This document shows, piece after piece, positions 50,365 through 59,696 of a stretch of DNA of 64,000 bases. Position numbers and translations under genes: made by a program. The stretch comes from Nocardia terrae. GTDB lineage: Bacteria > Actinomycetota > Actinomycetes > Mycobacteriales > Mycobacteriaceae. The stretch's first letter is position 1. The number at the start of each line of letters is the position of its first letter. The notes beneath the pieces are model-generated. The model saw nothing but the letters and a program-made list of their open reading frames with translations, made no database searches and was not told the DNA's origin. The stretch spans positions 186,001 to 250,000 of the forward strand of contig NZ_WRPP01000008.1 in the NCBI RefSeq assembly GCF_009760405.1, given 5' to 3'.

Positions 50365-52916
50365 TGCCGGGCCGTAAGGATGTCGAGAGCTGGAAGCCCG
50401 AGAAGCTATCGGAGTGGGCGACCGAGCTCGATGCCAAGACGACCAGCTACGAAGGCCAACTCGACCGCAGCGTCACACAATTTCGCGGCACCGACTGGTC
50501 CGGCAATGCCTATCTCGCCGCGTATGACCGATTCGGTGAAGAGCACGACGAGGGCTTCAAACTCTCGCAGGAGATCCGGGACGTCTCGACGGCGCTGCGT
50601 ACCGCGGACAGTCGCCTCGCCGACGAACGACGCGTCCTGCTCGGGCGCGTGTCCGATGCCGAGCACGACGGCGACTGCCCTGTCGGACTGACCGTCGACG
50701 ATGGCTGGAAGGTTCACGCCAAGCCGTACACCGCGAGCGATTATTCCGACCAGGACAAGAAGAAGATCCAGGAGCGGATCGACCACCACCAGGGCTTGAT
50801 CGATACCGCGAAATCCGGCCTGCTGACCGCGGTCGGCGAAGTGATCGCCGGAATCGTCAACGCCTCGAACAACGTTCGGACCCGCGGCGATCAACTCGGC
50901 AGTGGAATCGATACACCGTCTCTGACCAAGGTCGATCCGGCCGAGCTCGGCCGCAAAGACGGCGAGGACGTCTCCGATGGGAAACTGTCCGACAAGAAGA
51001 TCGCACAGATCGCAGACCGTCTCGCCGGAACGAGCCTGCCGCCGGATCAATTGGCGATCCTGGCCAAAGGCGGCGAGATCACGGTCCCGCAATCGACCAT
51101 GGACTACCTATCGAACTTCTACGACAAGGCCGGCCGCGACGGCCTGTGGCAGCTCTCGGATTCCCTGAAAGCCAACGGATCACCGCAAGCTCTCCAGCTG
51201 CGGCAGGAACTGATCAACAACATGCTGACCCTCTCCAACGAGAAGGTTGTCACCCGAGGACCCGATGGCCAGGTCGCCGATCGCGGCGGCTACAACAAGC
51301 TGAACTCGGAAGTCCGCGAAATGATCGGCACCCGACCGAAGGTCGGCGGCGCACCGGACTCCAACACCCGTGACCTTCCCGACGACTACCGCGCTGTCAT
51401 GTGGGGGAAAGGCCCGATCGACGACCGCCACGCCCTGTTCGACTACACCGAGGACATGGTCAAATTCGGCCGCTTCCTCAACAGCGGCGATCCAAACTAC
51501 ATACCGGGTCAGCGCCTCGGGGTGGAACTGGAACGCCAAGCCGCACATCAGATCTGGATATCCGACCACGGCGGCTACGCCCCGTACAAGTCGGCAACCC
51601 TGGAAGAATCGGACTGGGTTCGCAACACCGACCACAGCGCTCAGGACTTCCTCAGCGTGGGTGCCCGCAACCACGAAGCCACCTACGCCACGCTCACGGG
51701 GCACGGCAGCGATGAATTGTTCGGCAAAGGGGTCCCGGGCCAGAGCTTCGAACCATACGACCCCAAGGTCGTCAACTCGATGTTCCAGCACAAGAATTGG
51801 GACGATGGCGGCAAGGCAATCGGCTCGATGGTCGACTGGATCGGGACCGACTCCCACGATCTGGGCCCCGATGGCAAGCCCACGCTGCAGGCGCTACACG
51901 CCCGCGAGACACTCACCCGACTACCCGGGATCTTCGCACCGCTGGAAGCACCGCAGGATCCCGCGCATCACGGGGACCAGCCACAACTGAATCGCAGTGG
52001 TGGTGTGCTCGACCACGACAAGTTCGTGAAGACCACCGACGCATTCGTCGCCAATCCGGAGCTGTCCCGTGCCTTGGCGCACGCGATGGGCTCGAACATC
52101 GACGCGTTTGCCGACGCGACGAATCTACCCAAGACCGCCTATCTTCCAGAGGTCGGCGAAGCTCAACTCCAAGTGACAGACGCCAACCGCCTGCTGTTCC
52201 TCGCCAGCCAATCCGACCAGGGCCGACTGACATTGGAAGTCGCACGGCAGTCCTACGAAACCCAAATCCTGAACCAAGCGTTCACCCAGCACGATCTGCC
52301 GCCGGGTGAGTACGCGAAGTCGTCGCTGCAGCAGTTGGCGAGCCTCGACGGCCGGTTCACCAACGCCGCACAGAATGCTCTGAGCTATCAGGACAACAAC
52401 AGCATCCACGAATACAACAGCAAGATGCAGGATATCTACGAGAAGAAGAAAGCTGCCGCCGAGATCGTGGCGAAGGTCGGTCAAAGCTCGCTCGGGTTCA
52501 CTCCCGGCGGCGAGGTGAGTTCGAAGGTATCCGACGTTCTGGGAGACAAGGTCACGGAAAGTCTGATCAGCAAGTTCATTCCCGAGCCGCACAAAATGGA
52601 AGTGCAGTATCCGAACGCGACCGAGATCAACGAGGCAGGAATACGCCATTTTCGCCAGGAACTGCTGGATACGGCACATGACACCGGCAGGCTGCCCCAC
52701 AATCTGATCGACGAGCACACGGGTCAAGCCGTCAATCTGAGCGATTCTTTGGATCGACCCGAGCGCGATTCCGTTCAGGCATACCTCGATTCAGAGGGAT
52801 TCGGACAGTTCCTGACCGACTACGGCCAAACGCACGGGATCGAGGTACTCCAGGGCATCGGACAGAACGGCACCAGCCTGTCGGTCATCCTGTACGGCAA
52901 GGAGAATCAACTTTGA
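50364..52916 (+). CDS. large ESX-associated protein (TPR-region / Rv0026-like type)
   Basis: An 850-aa protein. N-terminal helical WXG-like domain (VESWKPEKLSEWATELDAK then RGTDWSGNAYLAAYDRF, W-S-G turn, about 1-90). A long middle with DYLSNFYDKAGRDGLWQLSD and LQLRQELINNMLTLSNEK, then helical segments to the C-terminus (LTDYGQTHGIEVLQGIG). It resembles the mycobacterial 'TPR repeat region' proteins found next to small WXG genes. No toxin motif could be assigned. Its start overlaps the preceding stop and its end overlaps the lipoprotein start (TTGA). Confidence 0.72.
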   Translation: MPGRKDVESWKPEKLSEWATELDAKTTSYEGQLDRSVTQFRGTDWSGNAYLAAYDRFGEEHDEGFKLSQEIRDVSTALRTADSRLADERRVLLGRVSDAEHDGDCPVGLTVDDGWKVHAKPYTASDYSDQDKKKIQERIDHHQGLIDTAKSGLLTAVGEVIAGIVNASNNVRTRGDQLGSGIDTPSLTKVDPAELGRKDGEDVSDGKLSDKKIAQIADRLAGTSLPPDQLAILAKGGEITVPQSTMDYLSNFYDKAGRDGLWQLSDSLKANGSPQALQLRQELINNMLTLSNEKVVTRGPDGQVADRGGYNKLNSEVREMIGTRPKVGGAPDSNTRDLPDDYRAVMWGKGPIDDRHALFDYTEDMVKFGRFLNSGDPNYIPGQRLGVELERQAAHQIWISDHGGYAPYKSATLEESDWVRNTDHSAQDFLSVGARNHEATYATLTGHGSDELFGKGVPGQSFEPYDPKVVNSMFQHKNWDDGGKAIGSMVDWIGTDSHDLGPDGKPTLQALHARETLTRLPGIFAPLEAPQDPAHHGDQPQLNRSGGVLDHDKFVKTTDAFVANPELSRALAHAMGSNIDAFADATNLPKTAYLPEVGEAQLQVTDANRLLFLASQSDQGRLTLEVARQSYETQILNQAFTQHDLPPGEYAKSSLQQLASLDGRFTNAAQNALSYQDNNSIHEYNSKMQDIYEKKKAAAEIVAKVGQSSLGFTPGGEVSSKVSDVLGDKVTESLISKFIPEPHKMEVQYPNATEINEAGIRHFRQELLDTAHDTGRLPHNLIDEHTGQAVNLSDSLDRPERDSVQAYLDSEGFGQFLTDYGQTHGIEVLQGIGQNGTSLSVILYGKENQL

Positions 52917-53602
52917 AGCTGAAGGTCACGACCGCGTTGTGCATCGCCTTGGCATCAACCGCAGCCGTATCTTGTTCGAGCACAGAGTCTTCCAGCCCCA
53001 CATCCTCGGCTCCACCCAGCGCGACAGCAGCCGCATTCCCGTACCCACCGCTTCAGTTTCGGCACGACAACGCGGTCCCCTTGACCGGTCTCGAATCGGC
53101 CGCAGCGGACCTCGCCCTCGAAACCAAGGTGCTGAAGTCCAAAATGCAGGTGCATCCAGACGACTCGTTGATCCCACAGATCAACGCTCGGGTCAGCCAC
53201 GACCAACGCTGGTCCTCGGATGGCATCCGACCGCGCCCCGAAACCGGCGAAGTCATCTACCGCACCGTCGCAGTGAACGACCAGCCAGACAACCGATGGC
53301 TGGTCACCTACTGCATGTACAACTCCCCCGGCGCGTACTCCACCACCGGAAATGGCGAGCTGAGTTTGAGCGATCCCAATCTCCGCTACACGCCTTACCG
53401 ATCGATAGTCGCCCTCACCGGTGAGCCGTCCGCAACAGGTGAGAAGTCCCCGACGCCTCGCCTGTTGGTAGTCGGCAACGCCGACGCCGATTTCGTTCAA
53501 CGGCCAGGCCAGTCCGATGATCTCGCACGCCAGACCTGCGAACCCTTCATGCCCAGCCCGTTCATCCAACAACCCCCGGCTCCCCTTCCCACAGGCAAAT
53601 AG
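52913..53602 (+). CDS. lipoprotein of the WXG cluster
   Basis: A 229-aa exported protein starting at TTG 52913 with AAGGAG eight bases upstream. Lipobox ASTAAVSC after a hydrophobic leader, then a Ser/Pro/Thr-rich linker (STESSSPTSSAPP) and a compact domain with HDNAVPLTGLESAA and WLVTYCMYNSPG. The TTGA overlap with the 850-aa gene and tight spacing indicate one operon. No known domain. It may dock the larger protein at the membrane (inference). Confidence 0.78.
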   Translation: MKLKVTTALCIALASTAAVSCSSTESSSPTSSAPPSATAAAFPYPPLQFRHDNAVPLTGLESAAADLALETKVLKSKMQVHPDDSLIPQINARVSHDQRWSSDGIRPRPETGEVIYRTVAVNDQPDNRWLVTYCMYNSPGAYSTTGNGELSLSDPNLRYTPYRSIVALTGEPSATGEKSPTPRLLVVGNADADFVQRPGQSDDLARQTCEPFMPSPFIQQPPAPLPTGK

Positions 53603-53620
53603 CGCCGGTATTCGGGTCCG

Positions 53621-54499
53621 ATGAGCAGCCCTCACCTGAGCGAACGACGCAAGCAGGCCGCGAAGGCCGCTTCCCGGATCATCGCGATGCTGGACGATGA
53701 ACGTCAGACCAACGAGATCCTGCTCTGGCGCAACAGATTTCTCGATATCTCGGACCTGCTGGCAAGCACCGAGCTGACCGACATCGAGGCGGTTCAAGGC
53801 GCCGTCGAGCATCTGAGAAGGCTGTCGACCGGCGGTCGAAGTGTCGCCGACTTCTATCTCGTCCGAACCGATCTCGACGAGCAGCGGCGATTGAACACAG
53901 CGTTCGGAGCGGAGCTGGACAAGTTCAGGAACGCGGTCATCGAGCCCGATCCCGCCCCGATGCCCGCCATCGACTTCCCCGCGGCGCGAGCGAATCTGCG
54001 GGCGAGCGCATTTCGCGCCTGGCTTCTCTTGCTCGCCGGCATCGGAAGCGCGGTGCTCGCGGTGTTCCTCATCGACCGGTCGGTGAATCCGGATTTCCTG
54101 ATTTCCATCACAACCCAGCTATCCGGCGTTTTCGGAATCCTGGGCACGGTGTTCGGTGCCGCGGCGGTATGGCTCCACCACCGCAAGTCGCGATCGCTGC
54201 GCCGACACCCCTGGACCGCCTGGCCGATCACCTACATCGGCGGCGGCCGCTACGAATGGGTAGCTCTCCTGGGCCCCACCGGCAAACCGGTCACCGTCCT
54301 GCTGCTCAGCACCTGGCCTCACCAGCGCGGCAAACTCATCAACCACACCACAATGCAGGCCTGGTTCGCCGGAGATCCCCTGCGGTACGGCGTGATATCC
54401 CGACCAGGCGGCTCGGACCTCCGCTACGCCTACATCCCCCGCCACACGATACCACCCCGATTCCTCCTCGCGAGAAACGACGAAACCACACCGCCATGA
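53621..54499 (+). CDS. membrane protein of the WXG cluster, two TM helices
   Basis: A 292-aa protein. A soluble N-terminal helical domain (about 1-125) with ERRKQAAKAASRIIAMLDDE and IEAVQGAVEHLRRLS is followed by two membrane helices (FRAWLLLLAGIGSAVLAVFLI and LSGVFGILGTVFGAAAVWL) and a basic loop HHRKSRSLRRHPWTAWP. The C-terminal part has WVALLGPTGKPVTVLLLS and LRYGVISRPGGSDLRYAYIPRH. The family is unknown. Separated from the lipoprotein gene by 18 nt, so the same operon is likely. Confidence 0.7.
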   Translation: MSSPHLSERRKQAAKAASRIIAMLDDERQTNEILLWRNRFLDISDLLASTELTDIEAVQGAVEHLRRLSTGGRSVADFYLVRTDLDEQRRLNTAFGAELDKFRNAVIEPDPAPMPAIDFPAARANLRASAFRAWLLLLAGIGSAVLAVFLIDRSVNPDFLISITTQLSGVFGILGTVFGAAAVWLHHRKSRSLRRHPWTAWPITYIGGGRYEWVALLGPTGKPVTVLLLSTWPHQRGKLINHTTMQAWFAGDPLRYGVISRPGGSDLRYAYIPRHTIPPRFLLARNDETTPP

Positions 54500-54549
54500 C
54501 CGATGCGCCCCGGAATACGCCGCGGCCCCAATACGGCTGGTTCGCGTGA
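54496..54549 (+). other. 17-codon ORF coupled to the preceding gene
   Basis: ATG overlaps the preceding stop (ATGA) and the frame ends after 17 codons (MTDAPRNTPRPQYGWFA). Too short to judge; recorded because of the coupling. Confidence 0.2.
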
Positions 54550-54641
54550 CACCAACATGCAGAGGCAAGCGTCACCCGAACCACGATCGCACTCATTGAA
54601 ACCCGGCAGGTCGCGACTCCTTCCTGGATCACGTACCGTCG

Positions 54642-54897
54642 ATGCGGGTCACCTCAAGCCAGATGTGCAGGCGGGCAACGAGACTGCCCGGCAGACGGCT
54701 CGGCGGCTCCGCCAGCTACGAATACCGGTCCGCCGATCTCGCCGAGGAGGACACAGACGAGATCGAAGCCTTCCGATACATCACCCAGGAAGCCGTGATC
54801 ACCGAATCCGAGCACCACATTTCCTGGCCCCTTCGTCATCGAAGAGAGCAACTGGGCGTTGGCGCGCCAGTTCGGCTACGGCAGTGGCCCGGACTAG
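54642..54897 (+). pseudogene. frameshifted small gene
   Basis: Two frames join into one sensible protein. The first fragment (from ATG 54642) contains GSASYEYRSADLAEEDTDEIEAF and RYITQEAVITESEH. The second fragment in the next frame, from about 54820, reads GPFVIEESNWALARQFGYGSGPD and ends at TAG 54895-54897. Removing one T near 54824 restores a single frame of about 84 codons. No family name can be given. It is either a decayed gene or a base-calling error. Confidence 0.45.
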
Positions 54898-54969
54898 ACA
54901 ATCCAGGGGCGAGAGCCGTGCAAGATGCCATAGTGAGGAACGGGAATCGGGAGGAAGGGCCGGGGCGGC

Positions 54970-55649
54970 ATGGAGATTCAGATCTACACAGACGGAGCGT
55001 GCAGTCCGAATCCGGGCCGGGTGGGTGGGGTGCCGTGTTGCGGTACGGAACACGCGAACTCGAACTCTGTGGAGGAGATCCCGGACCCACCACCAATAAC
55101 CGGATGGAACTGACCGCCCCGATTCAGGCGCTGGAGCGGCTTACCCGCTCGTCACAGGTTCGAATCTTCATCGACAGCACTTATGTCCGCGATGGGATTA
55201 CCGCATGGGTGCCGGAGTGGCAGGCCAATGGCTGGCTCACTCAGAAGAAGGAGCCGGTCAAGAATGCTGATCTGTGGCAACGACTCCACGCAGCGTGCGC
55301 TGAGCACGAGGTCGAGTGGGAGTGGGTGAAGGGCCATGCCGGACACCCGGAGAACGAGCGAGCCGATCGTTTGGCCGTTCGCGGGAGGGTCGCGGTGGGC
55401 GGATCGCCGGATCAGCCAGGCACTGTCTCTCCCAGCCCACGTGCGCCGCGCACGCCGTCGACCTCGCCCACGAAACCCTGTGGCGCCGTGACCAAATCCG
55501 GTGCGCAGTGCTCCACTCCCACACGCGAATCAGGGCTCTGCCATGTGCACGACCCCGTGCTGCAATGCGGCGCGATCAATCGCAAAGGCAACCCATTCGC
55601 GACTGCCCCGATGCACCAGCCCTCGTTCCGCGGTTGCTCCCGGCGGCGC
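54970..55649 (+). pseudogene. rnhA: RNase HI with frameshift and zinc-binding-like C-terminal extension
   Basis: The N-terminus (MEIQIYTDGACSPNPG, catalytic Asp) is in one frame, but the rest (GGWGAVLRYGTRELELCGG, NNRMELTAPIQALE with Glu, IFIDSTYVRDGI with Asp, VKGHAGHPENERADRL) is in the next. Inserting one C in the GGGCCGGG run at 55014-55021 restores a complete RNase HI domain. Beyond the usual end it carries a Pro/Ser/Thr linker and Cys motifs CGAVTKSGAQC and GLCHVHD, a DUF5763-like metal-binding tail. The end of the gene is unclear; the open frame runs on opposite jetC. Confidence 0.7.
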
Positions 55650-58600
55650 TCACTCCGCCGAAACCAATTGTTCTCCGTCCCAAGTGAAGCGCGCTGTGGT
55701 GACGGCGTCGTCCCCATCGCCGGTGAGAAGTTGGTGGATTCCGATGCCGCGCAGTTCGGTGTACGTGCACCACTCGTGGTCGGAGGTGAGCATCAAGTCG
55801 AGGTCCAGGGCCGACAGCAGGGCGAAGATCTGGCCGCGGTTGGTGGTGTCGACGCCGACGAAGACCTCGTCCAGCAGGATGGGGCGGGGAGCCTCGGGCA
55901 CCGTCTGGTAATGGGCGGCAACGGCGGCGAAGAGTGGTAGGTGCAAGGCTATGGCCTTCTCGCCGCCCGACAGGGCGCCGTGCAGCTTCTTGGTGAGGAG
56001 TTGCCAGCCGTCGCCCTTTCCCCGGTCCACCTTCACGACGAAGCGGTGCCAGGAGGTGTAGTCGAAGACCTGGGCCAGCTGTTGTTCCCAGGTGGTCGCG
56101 GTGTCTTCGGCCTTGGCTGCCTCGATCCGGTCGCGAAGGAAGCGGTGCAGAGATTCACGGTCGGTTTCGGTGAGGCGGACCGGGTCCTTGAGCAGGAGTT
56201 CCCGGGCGGCTCGGGTACCGGGCGGCAGATCAGGCGCGATCTCCCAGACCAGGCGAACCGAGACGTGAGATGCCGTACGAACCTGCGCCAGACGCGAATT
56301 CATGCTGTCGACCAGCTCGTTGGCCTGTCGGATTCGGGCCGCGAGATGCCGGCGGGTGTCGCCGGTCAGGGTACGGTCGAACAAACCGTGTTCGGCGTCC
56401 GTGATCTCCTGCCGCGCCCGGTCCGCATCGGTGCGCAGGATACGCAGCAGTTCGGCCGCGCCGACCCGCACGCCATCGATGACGGCAGTGAGAATCTGTG
56501 TGTTGCCATCGGTTTCGAGATCGAGGTCGGCCCGGGCGGCCAACGTGGTGCGGCATTCGTGGACGGAGGCTGCGAGGCGATTCAAAGCGTCGCCGACATT
56601 GTTGTCGGCATACGGGATGGTCGGCCAGGCGGCAGCGATCAGGCGGGCTGCATCACGCGCCGCGCGAACGCCTTCCGAGCCGTCGACTGTGGCCTTGAAT
56701 GCGGGGAAGTCCGGCATTTCTGTGTCGGCCGCCAGGGTTCCGGTGGCGAGGTGGCGGAATCGATGAGTCAGTTCGTCGCGGTGAGCGACCGTCTCGTCGT
56801 GAGCGCGGACGTGGGCTTCGTGTTTGCTCTTCAGCTCTCCGCTGCGGTTGCTCAGCTGATTCTGCGTGAGGCGTTCTGCTTTCAGCAGTCCGTCGAGTTC
56901 AGTGAGCCGGGACCGCAGGTCGCGCAGGCGTGCGAGCACGTCCTGATAGCCCAGTCCCGCGGCCACAGCTTCTGCCTCCGCGAGCTCGGCTTCGAGTTTG
57001 CGATGGTCGGACTCAGCCGTACTCGCGAGCGCATCCTGCTGCGCAGCTGTCGCCTCGGCCCGATCTCGCTGTTCGGTGCGTTCATCCGCTACCGAGACCA
57101 AGGATCGCCACCGATGGTGGTCGTCCAACCAGGTTTCGGCGACGGTGGCGAAACCCTCCAGCGCGCTGGTCATCCGATCCACGGCCGCCCGCTCGGCAGG
57201 CATGCCATGTTCCGCTGCGAGACCGTTCAATTCCACCAGCGCTGCGCGGACCGCCTTCTCACACTCGTCGAGATGGGCGATCCGGTCGTGGACGAGACGA
57301 TCCACGGAACGAAGATCGGATTCGGCTGCGGTGAGGGCGAATTGCGCATTCGCCGCATCGTCGTGCCGCGGGCGAGCGGCGACTTCCGCATCGACTGCCG
57401 AGCGTCGTTCGGACAGCACCCGCTGCCGATCGGCGAGCTGAGCCAGAAGGTCGTCCAAACTGGTTATCTGCGAAGCGATTACGCTTAGACGGCGTTCTCT
57501 GTTCCGCTGCCGGGTCAGCGCACCGACGAACGCAGGCTGTTCCTTTGTCCAGGAGCCGGTGAGATTGCCGATCCGCCAGCTGCCGTCGGAGGCAATCGCC
57601 ACCGCACCCATCGGCAGGCTTTCACCGAAGGAGATCGCCGACAGTAGCCGTCGCACCGTGTCGATGCCGATCACCGCGTTCGGGAGCGGAATCAGCACAT
57701 CGGCCAGCGACCGGCCGTTCACCGAAGGCAGCGCCGAGGGCAGGGCGAAGAGCTCGTGTCCGACGACCGTCCCGTCCGCGGCGATCCAAGCGTCGAGCAA
57801 ACCGGACGCTTCGAGTGCCGCTTCGATATTCGCCCGGTCCGATACCGCTGCGGCGGAGGCGAAGTCGACCAACTGCCAGAGCGGCGCTCCAGCCGAGGGG
57901 TCGCGTTCAGCGGTCCGCCAATGCGGGGGCGTGGGCAGTATGTCCTCCTCGTTCCGCAACCGGTCACGCTCGGCGACGAGCAGGGCACGGTCGGCCCGGG
58001 CCACCTCGATATCCGATTCACAGCGCGATTCCCGCCGTGTGATCTCGTCGAACACGGCGTTGGCTGCCGAATTGATCGTTGCGAGCACAGCCGCCTCGTT
58101 CTCGACGCGGTCGGTCAGCTCCTCGACGGCAGTGAAGTTGAGCTGGCGGCAGCGGGATGCCCAGTTGCTAAGGCCTTCGCGCAGCGCGTCGAACGCATCG
58201 GTCAGCGCCCGGTGCGCCGCCGACCGATGATCATCGGCGGCGGTGTATGCGTTCCGCCCAGCCTCGAGCTCCCGCTCGGCCCGTTCGCGGGTGTCCACCG
58301 CACGGTCATGGATATCGAGAGCCCGCTCCAGCGCCTTGATCGCAGTCCGGCGACCCTGCACCGCACCGCGCAGCAGCTGGCGGACGCGGCTGATGTCCGC
58401 CGTCGCGACAAGTTCGCCGTGCACACTGCTCATTCCGGCTCGCACCGATGCCTGCGCGGCGTCGGCGAGACGGCTGTCCACGACACGCCGCTGCCGATCA
58501 GCCTCTTGGGTAGCTTCGGTACACCGTTCTGCGGCACGTCGCGCGTCGGACAGCCCAACCCGTGCGTATCCGCGCAATTCGTCGGCCCGGCGCCGAGCTT

Positions 58601-59696
58601 GCTCAGTCTGCTGCAGAAGCCGGTCCAACTGCTGGCCCTCACGGTAAGCCTCGGAGTCCATCAAGGTCTCACGCCGGGCCTCGGCAGCGTCATGTTCGAC
58701 GGCGAACGCTTCCAAGCGTGCCTCACACGTGCTGATGTCACGTTGCACCTGCTCGTAGTCATCCTGGGACTGTTTGGCCGCCGCCGAGAGTTTGTCCACC
58801 TCACTGGTGGCGCTCAGCAAGGCGGCTGCCGCCGAGCGCAGCACCCGCTGCGCGTACGTTCGCTGTTGGCGAGCCAAGACTTTCGTGGCTTCCACCTCTT
58901 GCGCCAGCCGAGTCAACCGCTCACGCTGCGCGTCCAGCCGCTCGAAACCCTCTGCCAGATCGGCGATCTCGTCCTGATCCATCGGCGGCAGTGCCTTCGA
59001 GAGCAGGGCGGACAACAACGCGGGATCCAGACGCTGTGACAACTTCGGGGTACGCAATTGCAGCAGCGCCGTGATGAGAGCGTCGTAGCGCTGCCCGGTC
59101 ATGCCCGGGAACAGGGTTGCCCGGACCGCGTCGCGGTACATGCCGGCGTTGGGGTGAACCGTGCCGTGGTCACCGAGACACTCCTCCAGCGCACTGCGAG
59201 TGAGCGGTCTACCGTCAGCGGTCAAGCTGATGTATCCCGTTGCAGACAAAGCTGTTTCGCCGATGATGCGCAGCTCGGTGGAGAAGTAGTCGGGAGTCAC
59301 CGTTGAGGTGTGTGTACTGGCCTGCAACCGCGCGCCGCAGGTGAAATACCGGCCGGGCGCACCACGCATACCGAACTCCAGCCATACGTATCCCACCCGG
59401 GTGATCCCGGTGGCACCCTCCCCCATCAGGTTCCAGTGCATGGTCCGCTCGGCGGTACCGAAGGTCGACAGCCGATTGGCCCGCAGGCTGGCGTCGAACA
59501 GAAACGGCAGCAACAGTTCCAATGCCTTCGATTTGCCGCTGCCGTTCGGACCACGTAACAGCAGCCGGCCGTCGTGGAATTCGAAGATCTCGTCGTAATA
59601 TCGCCAGACGTTGACGATGCCTGCGCGGATCGGCGTCCAACGCTGGGTGTCGGCATCGAGATCACCTGCACTGAAATGTGATTCGGCAATGCTCAT
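55650..59696 (-). CDS. jetC: JetC, SMC/MukB-like ATPase of the Wadjet system
   Basis: A 1348-aa SMC-like protein (TIGR02680 type). Walker A GPNGSGKS at residues 49-56 near the N-terminus, a long coiled-coil region (about 230-1150) interrupted by a compact hinge-like segment around 600-720, and at the C-terminus the signature LSGGEKA (1242-1248) and Walker B PILLDEVFVGVD (about 1272-1283). JetC forms the motor of the Jet complex, which extrudes plasmid DNA before JetD cuts it. Last gene of the operon; its ATG overlaps the jetB stop (ATGA). Convergent with rnhA. Confidence 0.95.
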   Translation of the reverse strand: MSIAESHFSAGDLDADTQRWTPIRAGIVNVWRYYDEIFEFHDGRLLLRGPNGSGKSKALELLLPFLFDASLRANRLSTFGTAERTMHWNLMGEGATGITRVGYVWLEFGMRGAPGRYFTCGARLQASTHTSTVTPDYFSTELRIIGETALSATGYISLTADGRPLTRSALEECLGDHGTVHPNAGMYRDAVRATLFPGMTGQRYDALITALLQLRTPKLSQRLDPALLSALLSKALPPMDQDEIADLAEGFERLDAQRERLTRLAQEVEATKVLARQQRTYAQRVLRSAAAALLSATSEVDKLSAAAKQSQDDYEQVQRDISTCEARLEAFAVEHDAAEARRETLMDSEAYREGQQLDRLLQQTEQARRRADELRGYARVGLSDARRAAERCTEATQEADRQRRVVDSRLADAAQASVRAGMSSVHGELVATADISRVRQLLRGAVQGRRTAIKALERALDIHDRAVDTRERAERELEAGRNAYTAADDHRSAAHRALTDAFDALREGLSNWASRCRQLNFTAVEELTDRVENEAAVLATINSAANAVFDEITRRESRCESDIEVARADRALLVAERDRLRNEEDILPTPPHWRTAERDPSAGAPLWQLVDFASAAAVSDRANIEAALEASGLLDAWIAADGTVVGHELFALPSALPSVNGRSLADVLIPLPNAVIGIDTVRRLLSAISFGESLPMGAVAIASDGSWRIGNLTGSWTKEQPAFVGALTRQRNRERRLSVIASQITSLDDLLAQLADRQRVLSERRSAVDAEVAARPRHDDAANAQFALTAAESDLRSVDRLVHDRIAHLDECEKAVRAALVELNGLAAEHGMPAERAAVDRMTSALEGFATVAETWLDDHHRWRSLVSVADERTEQRDRAEATAAQQDALASTAESDHRKLEAELAEAEAVAAGLGYQDVLARLRDLRSRLTELDGLLKAERLTQNQLSNRSGELKSKHEAHVRAHDETVAHRDELTHRFRHLATGTLAADTEMPDFPAFKATVDGSEGVRAARDAARLIAAAWPTIPYADNNVGDALNRLAASVHECRTTLAARADLDLETDGNTQILTAVIDGVRVGAAELLRILRTDADRARQEITDAEHGLFDRTLTGDTRRHLAARIRQANELVDSMNSRLAQVRTASHVSVRLVWEIAPDLPPGTRAARELLLKDPVRLTETDRESLHRFLRDRIEAAKAEDTATTWEQQLAQVFDYTSWHRFVVKVDRGKGDGWQLLTKKLHGALSGGEKAIALHLPLFAAVAAHYQTVPEAPRPILLDEVFVGVDTTNRGQIFALLSALDLDLMLTSDHEWCTYTELRGIGIHQLLTGDGDDAVTTARFTWDGEQLVSAE

